DNA of 64,000 nucleotides, taken from Streptomyces sp. WAC08241 (GTDB lineage: Bacteria > Actinomycetota > Actinomycetes > Streptomycetales > Streptomycetaceae). Shown here in pieces: positions 40,887 to 49,353 of the stretch. The stretch lies in the NCBI GenBank assembly GCA_007858575.1, contig CP042279.1, forward strand, positions 7,123,774 to 7,187,773. The letters run 5' to 3'. The notes beneath the pieces are model-generated. The model ran no database searches and was not told where the DNA came from. It worked only from the letters and a program-made list of their open reading frames with translations. Position numbers and translations under genes: made by a program. Position 1 is the stretch's first letter; each line of letters starts with the position of its first letter.

Positions 40887-41562
40887 TGGCCCATCCCGCG
40901 CCGCCCGCACCGCTCGCGTCGAGCCCGCCCGTGCAGGCGGCGCCCGGCTCGGGGTCTGCGTGCCCTGCACGTACTTGGTGAAGAAGGCGTCGACGCGCGG
41001 GTCGTCCGCGCCGTCCACGGTGTGACCTGCTTGCCCCAGGCGGACAGCATGATCGCCCCGGTCTGGCCGTCCACGGGGCTCATGAGCAGTACTTGGTCTT
41101 GCCGACCTTCGCGGCCAGCTTCTCCACGTCGGCCTTGGGGGCCTTCTTGTTGTTGGTGGTGACCCAGACGGCGCCGTGCTCAGGGGTGGACGGCGTTCAC
41201 GTCGGGGATCGCCTTGTCGTAGACGTCGCCGTCGCAGTTCATCCAGACCGGGTTGTGGTCGCCGCCGACCGGCGGCGCTTCATATCGTACTTCACGGCCG
41301 TCTGGACGTGGTTGCGGCCGAGCTTGGCGGGGTCCCAGGTCTTCTCGGCCGCGATCGGGGCCTTGGCCGCGGCGTCCTTCTTGTCCTGCTCGTCGGACTT
41401 CTTCAGCAGCACGAAGCTGCCGAAGCCGACGAGGCCGAGCACGACGACGGCCGAGACGCCGACGGTGATCAGACGGTTGCGGCGCTCGCGGGCCTGCTCG
41501 GCGCGGCGCATCTCCTCTATTCGGGCGCGGCGGTCGGCGTTGGCGGAGCGGTTGGCGGCCAT
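40883..41562 (-). CDS. DUF3105 domain membrane-anchored protein (frameshifted)
   Basis: A ~225-residue protein with a charged cytosolic start ('ADRRARIEEMRRAEQARERRNRL'), one membrane helix 'LITVGVSAVVVLGLVGFGSFVLL' and an extracytoplasmic DUF3105 domain: 'WDPAKLGRNHVQTAVKYD', 'PPVGGDHNPVWMNCDGDVYDKAIPDVNAVHPLEHGAVWVTT' and 'YCSSPVDGQTGAIMLSAWGKQVT'. The 'GGDH...W.NC' and 'HS/HxLEHG' blocks define the family. Frameshifts near 41195, 41270, 41085, 41025 and 40945. It is paired with DUF305, a recurring actinobacterial arrangement whose function is unknown to me. Confidence 0.9.
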
Positions 41563-41656
41563 GGTGGTGTCGTCCTTCTTCGGGAGGTGGGGGTGGAGTT
41601 CGGTCCGCGCACGGACGTGCGTGCGGGGGGCGGCGAGCGGGCCGCCCTTCCTCCGG

Positions 41657-42042
41657 CTAGGTCGGAGAACCTGAAGGACGTGCAGGTCCGGCGCGCGCGG
41701 CCGGACGCCGGGCGGCGCGCCGGCCCGTCGCCGGAGACCGGGGCGAGGCGCGGCAGCCCGTCCGCCGCCTGGAGCGGGGGATCGAGCGGGGGCGCGCTGA
41801 GCACCGCGGGGAGAGGGAGGGAAGAGGAGCAGCCGCCGCGGTCGTACGGACAGACGTACTCGACGGTGACGGCGGCGGCGGCCCGATGCCTCCTGCTCAG
41901 GACCGCCCGGTGATGGGATTCCGCCCGGCCCCGGTCCGGCGCCCAGACAGAAGAAGAGCGCGGCGAGGAGCGTCGCCACGGCACTCACCAGTGCCATGGG
42001 ACGCGCGATGCCGGGACGGGCGTACGAGCCGTGGGGCCCCAT
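41657..42042 (-). CDS. Small membrane-anchored or secreted hypothetical protein (frameshifted)
   Basis: Starts 'MGPHGSYARPGIARPMALVSAV', whose following hydrophobic run 'ATLLAALFFCLGA' makes a signal or anchor helix. After a frameshift near 41930 it can be read as 'VTVEYVCPYDRGGCSS', 'PLQAADGLPRLAPVSGDGPA' and a C-terminal 'RRTCTSF' region, ending near 41657. Only the N-terminal part is convincing. It lies 95 bases upstream of the DUF3105 start on the same strand, so the three genes could be one operon. No family recognised. Confidence 0.5.
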
Positions 42043-42286
42043 GGGCGGAGATCGTAGTGGGCGAAGGCCCTCCGTGGGCCGAACGGGGTACCACCGAGTA
42101 CCGGAGGCCGGGCGGGAGAGGAGGAACGGAGACGGGAAAGGCCCCGTCCCCGTTACCTGAGTCACAACCGAACAGGCAGTATGGGTGTGCAACGTGCGCG
42201 AAACCATGTGGTGGGATGCTCAGGTGCCCCCGATGTGCCCGAGGCGGTGGGATCAGGCGGCCTGACCAGCGAGGATGGGTGTGGAA

Positions 42287-43645
42287 ATGGACAAGCAGCA
42301 GGAATTCGTGCTCCGTACGCTCGAAGAGCGCGACATCCACTTCGTACGCCTGTGGTTCACCGACGTGCTCGGCTTCCTCAAGTCGGTGGCCGTGGCGCCA
42401 GCCGAACTGGAGCAGGCCTTCGACGGGGCATCGGCTTCGACGGCTCCGCGATCAGGGGCTTCGCCCGCGTCTACGAGTCGGACATGATCGCCAAGCCGGA
42501 CCCGGGCACGTTCCAGATCCTGCCGTGGCGCGCGGAGGCCCAGGTACGGCCCGGATGTTCTGCGACATCCTGATGCCGGACGGCTCGCCGTCCTTCGCGG
42601 ACCCGCGCTACGTCCTGAAGCGGGCCCTGGCCAAGACCTCGGACCTGGGCTTCACCTTCTACACCCACCCCGAGATCGAGTTCTTCCTCCTGAAGGACAA
42701 GCCGCTCGACGGCTCCCGGCCCACCCGGCCGACAACTCGGGCTGCTTTGACCACACCCCGCAGAACGTCGGCATGGACTTCCGCCGCCAGGCGATCACGA
42801 TGCTGGAGTCGATGGGCATCTCGGTGGAGTTCTCCCACCACGAGGGGCGCCGGGCCAGCGGGAGATCGACCTCCGCTACGCCGACGCGCTCTCCACGGCG
42901 GACAACATCATGACCTTCCGCCTGGTCATGAAGCAGGTGGCCCTGGAGCAAAGGGTGCAGGCCACCTTCATGCCGAAGCCGTTCTCGGGTACCCGGGCTC
43001 GGGCATGCACACCCACCTCTCCCTCTTCGGGGCGACCGGAACGCCTTCTGCGGGTCGGGCGCCGAGTACCAACTCTCAAAGGTGGGCCCGCTCCTTCATC
43101 GCGGGCCTCCTGAAGCACGCGGGCGGATCTCGGCCGTCACCAGCCAGTGGGTCAACTCCTACAAGCGCATCTGGGGCGGCTCCTCCCGCACGGCCGGCTC
43201 GGGCGGCGAGGCGCCCTCGTACATCTGCTGGGGCCACAACAACCGCTCGGCCCTCATCCGCGTCCCCATGTACAAGCCGGGCAAGACGGGCTCCTCCCGC
43301 GTCGGGTCCGCTCCATCGATTCGGGCGCCAACCCCTACCTGACCTACGCCGTCCTCCTCGCGGCCGGCCTCAAGGGCATCGAGGAGGGCTACGAACTCCC
43401 GGCCGGCGCCGACGGCGACGTCTGGGCCCTCTCCGACTCGGAACGCCGCGCGATGGGCATCGAGCCCCTCCCTCAGAACCTCGGCAGGGGCGATCTCCTG
43501 ATGGAGCGCAGCGAACTGGTCGCGGGAGACCCTGGGCGAGAGCACGTCTTCGACTTCTTCCTGCGCAACAAGAAGCAGGAGTGGGAGGAGTACCGGAGCG
43601 AGGTCACGGCCTTCGAGCTGCGGGAAGAACTTGCCGGTGCTGTAG
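42287..43645 (+). CDS. glnA2: Glutamine synthetase-like enzyme, GlnA2 type (frameshifted)
   Basis: A type I glutamine-synthetase-fold ligase of ~452 residues. Landmarks: 'RLWFTDVLGFLKSVAVAPAELEQAF', 'IGFDGSAI.GFARVYESDMIAKPDPGTF', 'FTFYTHPEIEFFLLKD' (metal Glu), 'QQEIDLRYADALSTADNIMTFR', 'GSGMHTHLSLF' and 'NNRSALIRVPMYKPG..SSRVEVRSIDSGANPYL'. The adenylylated-Tyr motif of true GlnA (NLYDLPPEE) is absent; the equivalent region reads 'GYELPAGADGDVW'. From memory the sequence is closest to streptomycete GlnA2, reported to gamma-glutamylate polyamines rather than ammonia; that identity is inference. About eight frameshifts, mostly lost C or G. Ends 'NLPVL' at 43645. Confidence 0.9.
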
Positions 43646-43680
43646 CACCAGGCCAGAGCCGATCAAAGCTCCGAACCGAC

Positions 43681-43715
43681 GTCAGGGCCGGCGGTCACAG
43701 ACCGTCGGCCCTGAC
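43681..43715 (+). terminator. Hairpin terminator of the glutamine synthetase-like gene
   Basis: GTCAGGGCCG and CGGCCCTGAC are exact inverted repeats with a 15-base loop, 36 bases past the stop codon. A second hairpin, GCGGCCCCG/CGGGGCCGC, lies at 43747-43774 and fits the opposing transcript. Confidence 0.85.
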
Positions 43716-43779
43716 GAGCCGCTACCGGCCCCGTCGACAAAGGGCAGCGGCCCCGGGAGCCGGTACGGGGCCGCGCTCC

Positions 43780-43860
43780 TCAGGCGACGCGGTTCTCCTG
43801 CCGGTACGACTCGAAGTCCTGGACACGACCCAGGGGACGCCCTCCCGTGATCTCCGAGCA
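43780..43860 (-). pseudogene. C-terminal remnant of an unidentified gene
   Basis: On the minus strand the last ~24 codons of a gene can be read, ending 'EITGGRPLGRVQDFESYRQENRVA' and TGA at 43780-43782, followed at once by a hairpin terminator. The tail resembles the C-termini of NmrA/SDR-type NAD(P)-binding proteins (T.GR...F..(F/Y)..E), but it is too short to assign. Upstream there is no body for it: the reading enters the terminator of the next gene at 43863-43899. This looks like a gene cut off by an insertion. Confidence 0.4.
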
Positions 43861-43862
43861 GC

Positions 43863-43899
43863 AAAAAGCCTGTGACGTCCACCGGTGCGGACGTCACAG
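43863..43899 (-). terminator. Rho-independent terminator with T tract
   Basis: CTGTGACGTCC and GGACGTCACAG (43870-43899) form a perfect 11-base stem with an eight-base loop, followed in the minus direction by CTTTTTGC. A U tract is uncommon in Streptomyces terminators, which supports a foreign origin for the gene it ends. Confidence 0.85.
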
Positions 43900-44435
43900 A
43901 AGAGCAACCCTCGTGGCTGTCCGTTCTGGTTGAACGGCACCAGGGTCAGTGAAACGGCTTCGATGTGGCGGGCCTGACCCACCGTCCCGATCTGGATGTA
44001 GCTGCCTGTCGCCCAACCCTGCCAGCCCACATTCTGAACGTGGGCGTTCCCCCGAACCCAGTAGCCATCGGGGATTCGGACGCGCAGGGCCTCCATGGGG
44101 CGGTTCTCGTACTGAGTTCCCACGTAGATGTCCCCACCGTCACCGGCACTTCTCAGGCATCCACCCTTCGTTCCGGACGCCAGGCCTGGGCGCAGAAAAC
44201 ACCTCGCCCGCCGATGCTGATGTGCATACCCTCCATCGCCCTGTTCTGGCCGACGGTGCCCGTCCAGCCCTCCTGGCCGGCCTGGTTGCACTCCTCGGCG
44301 CTGGTTCCCCAGCCGGCGACGTGGGCACCGCATGCACACCTCGTTGGCCCTCGCCGCCTGGGCAGGAGAAACACCAGCGAATGCAAGAACGGTCGCGGCA
44401 CCGAACATGAAGGCCGTACGGGCGAATCGACGCAT
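43894..44435 (-). CDS. Secreted ChW-repeat-like protein (frameshifted)
   Basis: A ~180-residue secreted protein. 'MRRFARTAFMFGAATVLAFAGVSPAQAARA' is a signal peptide. The mature part reads as repeats of the hydrophobic-W (ChW) type: 'GWGTSAEECNQAGQEGWTGTVGQNRAMEGMHISIGG', 'YVGTQYENRPMEALRVRIPD' and 'NAHVQNVGWQGWATGSYIQIGTVGQARHIEAVSLTL', each with the (G)W..G..(T)GQ.R.(M/I)EA pattern. It ends shortly after 'VPFNQNGQPRGLL' next to a strong terminator. Frameshifts near 44170 and 44330. Such repeats are known from clostridial surface proteins and some streptomycetes; role unknown, probably extracellular binding. Confidence 0.75.
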
Positions 44436-44779
44436 GATCAACTCCATCGGAGAAAATGAGGGTGTTTCGAGAGCGCATCGGTGTCGGGTTTCGCTGCGCA
44501 GAAACCGTATCGACGGCCGGGCGGAAGAGGCTGGTGTGGGGGCGGTCGTCCAGTCGCCGCTCTGCGCGGTGGGCACCATGCGTTCGCCTCTCCGTCATAT
44601 GTGGCGAAAGAGCAGGAGCCGTTCTTGCAGAAGGTGACGGTGACTCCCCTTCCACCAGCCGCCGACCCAGGTGTCCTTGCTCGGGGTGACGAAGCACCCC
44701 GATGCCGCATCGCCGTTCTGTTCACACCGAGGCGACGTCTCCAGAGGTGAATCTGGGCCCGAGCACCGCTGGGCGGTGT
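44436..44779 (-). other. Unresolved stretch with a possible small Cys-containing gene
   Basis: An ATG at 44783 overlaps the AraC stop (ATGA), and the frame reads 'MNTAQRCSGPDSPLETSPRC', then 'GDAASGCFVTPSKDTWVGGW'. In a neighbouring frame it continues 'VTVTFCKNGSCSFATYDGEANAWC'. Together they suggest a small Cys-rich protein of ~75-100 residues broken by one frameshift near 44650, but I recognise no family and see no signal peptide, so I do not call it a gene. Confidence 0.35.
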
Positions 44780-45782
44780 TCATGGCGTGCAGGGTTTCTG
44801 TGTGCTCTGCGCGCCGTGGGAAAGCCAGGGACACCGCACGATGTTCGGTAGGGGTGATCCCATAGGTTTCGCGAAACGCTCGGCTGAATCCGGTGGCGCT
44901 GGAGAAGCCCCAGCGAGCCGCGATCGCCTGAACGGGATGAGCGCTCAGTTCCTCGCACGCGAGGTCGGCGTAAGCGCGCTCCAGCCGACTTCGGCGGATG
45001 CGTGCCGCGCGACAGTCAGTGGCTGGTCGCCGAAAGGGGCATGGAGACACCGCAGGGACATGTTGTGCCGATCGGCGATCGCCCGAGGAGTCAGGTCCGG
45101 GTCGCCAAGGTTGTTCTCGATGAAGCGGTGGATCCGCTGCAGTGTCTCCCGGGCGCGGGCCTCGGCAGGCGCCTCACCGGGATCACCGAGCTGCCGCGCG
45201 AGAAACGCGGTGGCCAGGTCGGGGCGGACGGACCCCCATCCCGCGCAGCTCCTCCGGGCGACAGTGCGGGCCGCGTATGAGCAGCGACTTCAGGAAGTCG
45301 GCGGGACTGCCCCCGACCCCGCATCCGCGGCCAGGCTCTGCGCGAGGAGGCGGTCCACGCGATCGAACCCAGCGCCAGGGCTTGGCGGGGAATCTGCAGG
45401 ATGACCGTCTCGATCTGCTTGCCTGTGCACGTCCCTTCGCTCGGTCGTGAGGTGTCCCGTGAGCACCGAGCCCGCCGGCGACGGCAAATCGATTCGTTGC
45501 GTCGCTGGGAGACCCTGGAAAGCACCCTGCGTGATGAGGGGCCAGTTGCAAGTGTTCGGGATCGCCACGCCGGATGAGCCGAGGTGCGGCGCGGAGCACC
45601 GCTGAGCGTCACAGCGGACAGCCCCACCGCGCCGAGATCAGATTTGTGATGCCCGCGTGGAAGTCGGCCGCCCGCCAGTGCTCAGCGTCACGGGCATGAC
45701 GTCACTGGACACCGTCTCGCGGAAACCAATCGAACCTGTGCTCACACGCTCCCACAGCATCTGGCGCAGCCAGCGATTCCAA
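44780..45782 (-). CDS. AraC family regulator with AraC_binding_2-type sensor domain (frameshifted)
   Basis: A ~330-residue activator. From a TTG at 45782 (with GGGGGAA upstream) it reads 'LESLAAPDAVGACEHRFDWFRETVSSDVMPVTLS', the start of the AraC-like ligand domain, then 'ADFHAGITNLI', 'RLIRRGDPEHLQLA', 'QIETVILQIPRQALALGS', 'LLAQSLAADAG' and 'FLKSLLIRGPHCRP'. The C-terminal double HTH is clear: 'RIHRFIENNLGDPDLTPRAIADRHNMSLRCLHAPFG' and 'HPVQAIAARWGFSSATGFSRAFRETYGITPTEHR', the AraC signature. At least eight frameshifts. The usual 'LxxLFxxxG' helix reads LHAPFG, probably also an error. Target unknown; the ChW gene downstream is a candidate. Confidence 0.85.
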
Positions 45783-45845
45783 ACGTTCCCCCGCTTCTCG
45801 ACGTGGCAGCCGTCGGCCCCTTAACGGCCGTCGTACAGCCGCGTG

Positions 45846-46242
45846 TCACGCCCACCGCCCTTGATCGATTATGAATCTCCTGCCGTTCGGCAACGGGTGA
45901 ACCGATCTCGACTGTGCATGGCTCCCGCATCGCGCGGGCTGGCGGGACCTCGCGGTGTCCCCTCCGAAGGTGTGGACGATCCCGCACCCCCGGGCGACTG
46001 GTGAAATAAGCTCCTTCACGAACAGGCCCTTGCCGTGGCTGGTGTCCACGAAGCCCGCTCGCGCACCTCCGCCATCGCCTTGCCGGATTGTTTCGCCCGC
46101 CACCCCGTACCGCTCGATCGGTTCCGGACTCGCTCGGGACCATGTCCCCGGGCCAAAGCGCTCCGGCGCGGATCTGCTGGACGATCTCGTCCGCGATCTG
46201 CATTACCGAGTACGGCCCGGTCAGTTCCTGCGGGGTTCGCAC
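45846..46242 (-). CDS. GntR family regulator (frameshifted)
   Basis: A small winged-helix regulator of ~130 residues. 'YSVMQIADEIVQQIRAGALWPGDMVPSE' begins the GntR domain; after frameshifts near 46120-46140 it continues 'QYGVAGETIRQAMAEVRERGFVDTSHGKGLFVKE', the recognition helix and wing. The short tail has no full effector domain, like the short single-domain GntR proteins of Streptomyces accessory regions. The GTG at 46242 follows AGGAGG; an upstream GTG at 46272 is possible. It is 63 bases upstream of the AraC gene on the same strand. Confidence 0.8.
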
Positions 46243-46272
46243 GGTTCTTCCCACCCTCCTAAGCTCCTGCAC

Positions 46273-46860
46273 TCCGTGTCCGTTGGCTCCTCCCGCCGAG
46301 GTCCGGGGCGGATGATGGTGGAGTGCGCCGGCTCGATGCTCGATACCGTCAGGGGGCCGGGCCTATGTGCGTGCTCATGATGGGCGGCGGTTCGTTTCGT
46401 AGGAAGTGGCGGTTTAACCGGTGGGCCTCGGGCCGGTGTTCTCAATTGCAGTCTGGGCATGTGCACCTCGCCTTCTACCCACAGAAGCTGCACTGCGCGT
46501 ACGTCCTCCTGCCCGTCGGCTTAAAGCCAGTACTCCCGACGCCGCGCCCCCGTGCCCCGCTGCTCCAAGGCCGATGCTGTGCGCCGGGCACGACTTCGCC
46601 GCGCCGCGACGCAGCGACCGGAAGGCGTGGTCGGTCGTCGCGGTCGTGCTCCGGGCCGGGCGCTGCTGCGGTACAGGAGGTTCGAAGGCGTGCGGATGCT
46701 GGCAGGGCCAGAAGTTCCGGCCGCGGACCCGGGCACAGGTGCGGGCCGGCGCATCGCCGCCGCCCGCACCCCGGAGTTCCACACGCTCGCGGAGGCGCTC
46801 GGGCGGAGTCGAGCCGATGGAGGCGCGGTGATCCCGTGGGCCTCGGGCGGAGGTCTCCCC
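46273..46860. other. 588 bases without a callable gene
   Basis: Several short open frames overlap on both strands. Plus-strand readings near 46320-46520 ('RRLDARYRQGAGP', 'VHLAFYPQKLHCAYVLLP') and near 46630-46850 ('LLRYRRFEGVRMLAGPEVPAADPG') look protein-like, but they do not connect into a known domain. Given the error rate here, one or two real small genes may be hidden. Confidence 0.3.
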
Positions 46861-47338
46861 ATGGTCACCGCGCGGCTTCTCCTGCATCCGTTGAGGCGTT
46901 CGTGAAGCCGAGCGGATCGTCGCGCGGGCGCCCTCCCTGGGGACCTCTGGGCCGAGGGGGTATCCGCAGGACGGGGACGTCCGGGGGTGCGGGGCGGGTT
47001 TCTGCGGGGGGTCTTCGAGGGGGGACCCGGGTCTTTCGGGCCTATGAGGGCGGCTGGTCGAGAGCGGGCTCGCCGTCGGCGGCATCGGTTCCACGGGCCG
47101 CGGACGACGGTCGGGGTCGTGACCGTGGGGGTACGGGCTCGTGCCCGGCGTTCGGGGAAGGGGTACGCCTCCGAGGCCCTGCGCGCTCTCCTCGGCGACA
47201 CCGCCCGGGTGGCCGGCGTCGCCAGGGGTGAAGGGGACGCCGATGGACAACTCCGCCTCGCACCGGGTCATGGAGGCTGCCGGGATGCGGTGCGTCGCGG
47301 AGGGTGACGGGCTCCGGCACTTCTATCGGGGGTTCTGA
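46861..47338 (+). CDS. GNAT family N-acetyltransferase, RimJ/RimL-like (frameshifted)
   Basis: A predicted acetyl-CoA-dependent acetyltransferase of ~160 residues. The start 'MVTARLLLHPL' matches the usual (T.RL.LRPL) first strand, and the C-terminal half has the acetyl-CoA loop and helix 'RGKGYASEALRALLG' followed by 'MDNSASHRVMEAAGMRCVAEGDGLRHFYRGF', the (N..S..V.E..G) motif of RimJ/L proteins. The middle (46900-47140) is scrambled by several frameshifts and cannot be followed residue by residue. The stop overlaps the first unit of a 35-bp tandem repeat. Substrate unknown. Confidence 0.78.
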
Positions 47339-47398
47339 GGGCGTTCGAGGTTCTGAGGCGCCTGGGGTTCTGAGGGCGTTCGAGGTTCTGAGGCGTCC
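47329..47398 (+). repeat. 35-bp tandem repeat, two units plus a partial third
   Basis: Units at 47329-47363 and 47364-47398 differ at a single region; a partial third copy begins at 47399. Each starts GGGGTTCTGAGGGCGTTCGA and contains an internal GGTTCTGAGG duplication. The first unit includes the stop codon of the GNAT gene. Period and opening sequence resemble the array at 23.6 kb. Confidence 0.85.
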
Positions 47399-47443
47399 GG
47401 GGTTCTGCGCGCCCGGGTTCAGGGCTCCCCGCGCCCCGTACCC

Positions 47444-47856
47444 TCAGCGTTCCGTCAGCTCCGACGGCGCCTCCTGGACCGTCCAGCCGTTGCCGTCCGG
47501 GTCCTCGAACGTCATGAACGAGTTCAGGTACCATGCCCTCCCTCCCAGTCCGTCAGCGCCGACGTGCATTCGCAGGGGAGCCTCGGCACAGTCCACCAGC
47601 TCCTCCGCGCCACCTCGATGTCGTGACGTACGCAGAGCTGGAGGCCGTGCAGCGGGCAAGGCCACCAGGGGCGTCCGCTACGTGCCCGGCATCGGAGGCA
47701 TCCCGCTCAGCATCGCGATCGAACAGCGCGAGCCGGCGAAACCTGGACCGACCCGCACGCCCGGGGCCACCCATCACTGTCCAGGTCGATCGTGAGCGCG
47801 CTCGCGAACTCCTTCGCCAACCCGGGTGCATCAGCGGGCGGGGTTCGGGACGACAT
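47444..47856 (-). CDS. VOC (glyoxalase/bleomycin-resistance) family protein (heavily frameshifted)
   Basis: A ~135-residue protein of the vicinal-oxygen-chelate fold. The C-terminus is diagnostic: 'LGGRAWYLNSFMTFEDPDGNGWTVQEAPSELTER', with the F.DPDGN.W metal-site motif. Upstream fragments in other frames ('RHDIEVAR', 'ALTIDLDSDGWP') fit the preceding strands but cannot be joined reliably. Frameshifts near 47540, 47610 and 47660 and probably more. The ATG at 47856 is a guess. Substrate unknown. Confidence 0.7.
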
Positions 47857-48141
47857 CAAGGGTGATTCATAGCAGGTTCTTCTCGTTCTACCGCCGAGGC
47901 CAGGACCCGTCATCGCCGAACTGACGGAAAATCGTCCCCTCCCCTCAGCCAGTTCCGGGCGGGCGCGCAGGCGGTGCTCACCGTTTCATTGTTTACTCGG
48001 CGCGCTGTTCATAACAGCCAGCCTCTTCCATCCGCTTCGCGTTCGGTCTGATGGAGGCTCTGCGACACCGGCCTCCCTGAAGTAGACCAGGTGAATCAGG
48101 AACGCGGCCGTGGCTTATCGCCGGTCAGGAGTTCAGGTTTC
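47857..48141. other. 285 bases without a recognisable gene
   Basis: Mixed-composition sequence with an A+T-rich part near 47985-48015 (TTTCATTGTTTACTCGG, TTCATAACAGCC). Some words look promoter-like for the P450 gene, but no motif is convincing. Confidence 0.3.
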
Positions 48142-49353
48142 ATGACGCATCCCACCCGAGCAGCCGCCAGCAGCAGCCGCCGCCAGCAGCCGCCCGCCCC
48201 GCAACCGCGGTGCCCAACCCACGCCGTTACGGCTCCCGCCGCCGTCTCCCTCGACGGGCCCGGGTTCCAGGTCGACCAGACCCTCTACCGGGCCATGCGG
48301 CGCGACCACGGGTATGTTACATCAGGCTGCGGGCGGTGCCGCCAGCTGATCGTGGGGTACCGCTGGCTCCGCGGTCTTAGCGACAGCGAACTGTTTACCG
48401 CGGCGATGGAGGCATAATAGAGACCGTGGCCCTTTATCCGACGGCTGGCGCTGCTCACGTGGATCGGACGGCCTGCCGTCCATCTACTTCACCCGCCGGG
48501 GAAGACACCGGCGGCACGATCCGGATGGTTGTTTTACCTCGAAGGCGTCCGTTCGAGATCGCGGGCGCGGGCAACATGACCAAACAATAGGCGCCGATGC
48601 CTGCAGCCGGGGCGAAGAAAAACCGACCTCGTGGCCGACTTCTGCGAGCCCTCCCGTCCTCGTCCTCGCCCGCCTCGTCGGCTTCCCCGACGCCGGGGCG
48701 GGACATCACCAGGTGTTGAAGGACCTGGCCGACGGCGGGCCAGGGCGCCACCACGCGCCACCAGCCAGTTCGGTGCGCACATGGCGCGCCTGAATTAGCG
48801 ACGGGACGCGCCAGCGACGACGTCACACCTCTATCGCGCTGGAGACGTTCACCCAGGCGGTATGACGGCCCGTCGTACCGTTCACCGCCGACTGGCTCGG
48901 CAACTCCTGCGCCTACGATGCTCACCGGGGACGCGTTCGCCGACCGATGGCCGGCGGCAAACGCCAGCGTCTCCGAACACAGGGTGCCGGGACGCTGCCG
49001 GATCTCGCCGGACGCTGGGGCGTGCGGACTGTCGGCGACGGCATCGGGGCAGGGGGACATGCTGCTGCTCGGTCTCGGCGCCACCAGCACCGACCCGCTG
49101 ATCCGTCAGGAACGCGGAACGCTTACGGCGGCAGCGGCGCACGGCCTTCAGCCACGGCAGTACCGCTGCCTTCCCGCCCAGGAGATCGCCGAGATCATCG
49201 TCCGCACCGGCAGTTCTCTCGATAGCTGCCGATTTCCTCGAACTCACGCCGTCCCCGCCAGAGCTCGTCCGGCAGCCCTCCGCCTTCCTGCGCGGCACCA
49301 CCTCGCTCCCCGTCCAGTTCACCCCGTTCATTTTGACAGGAGACCTCTCGTGA
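48142..49353 (+). CDS. Cytochrome P450, CYP157-like (very heavily frameshifted)
   Basis: A heme monooxygenase-type protein of ~400 residues, readable only by changing frame every 30-100 bases. Pieces in order: 'AVSLDGPGFQVDQTLYRAMRRDHG', 'GYRWLRGLSDSELFT', 'TDLVADFCEP' with 'LVLARLVGFPDAG', 'VLKDLADGGPG', 'MLTGDAFADRWP', 'GDMLLLGLGATSTDPLIRQE', 'AFSHG..YRC.FPAQEIAEIIVRTG' (the heme-ligand Cys region with the FPAQEIA helix) and 'ELVRQPSAFLRGTTSLPVQFTPF'. The FPAQEIAEII and TS.DP.IR patterns are those of the conservon-associated CYP157 group, as I recall it. No conservon partner (roadblock protein, DUF742, small GTPase) is recognisable upstream. Errors, not decay, are the likelier cause of disruption. 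Confidence 0.8.
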
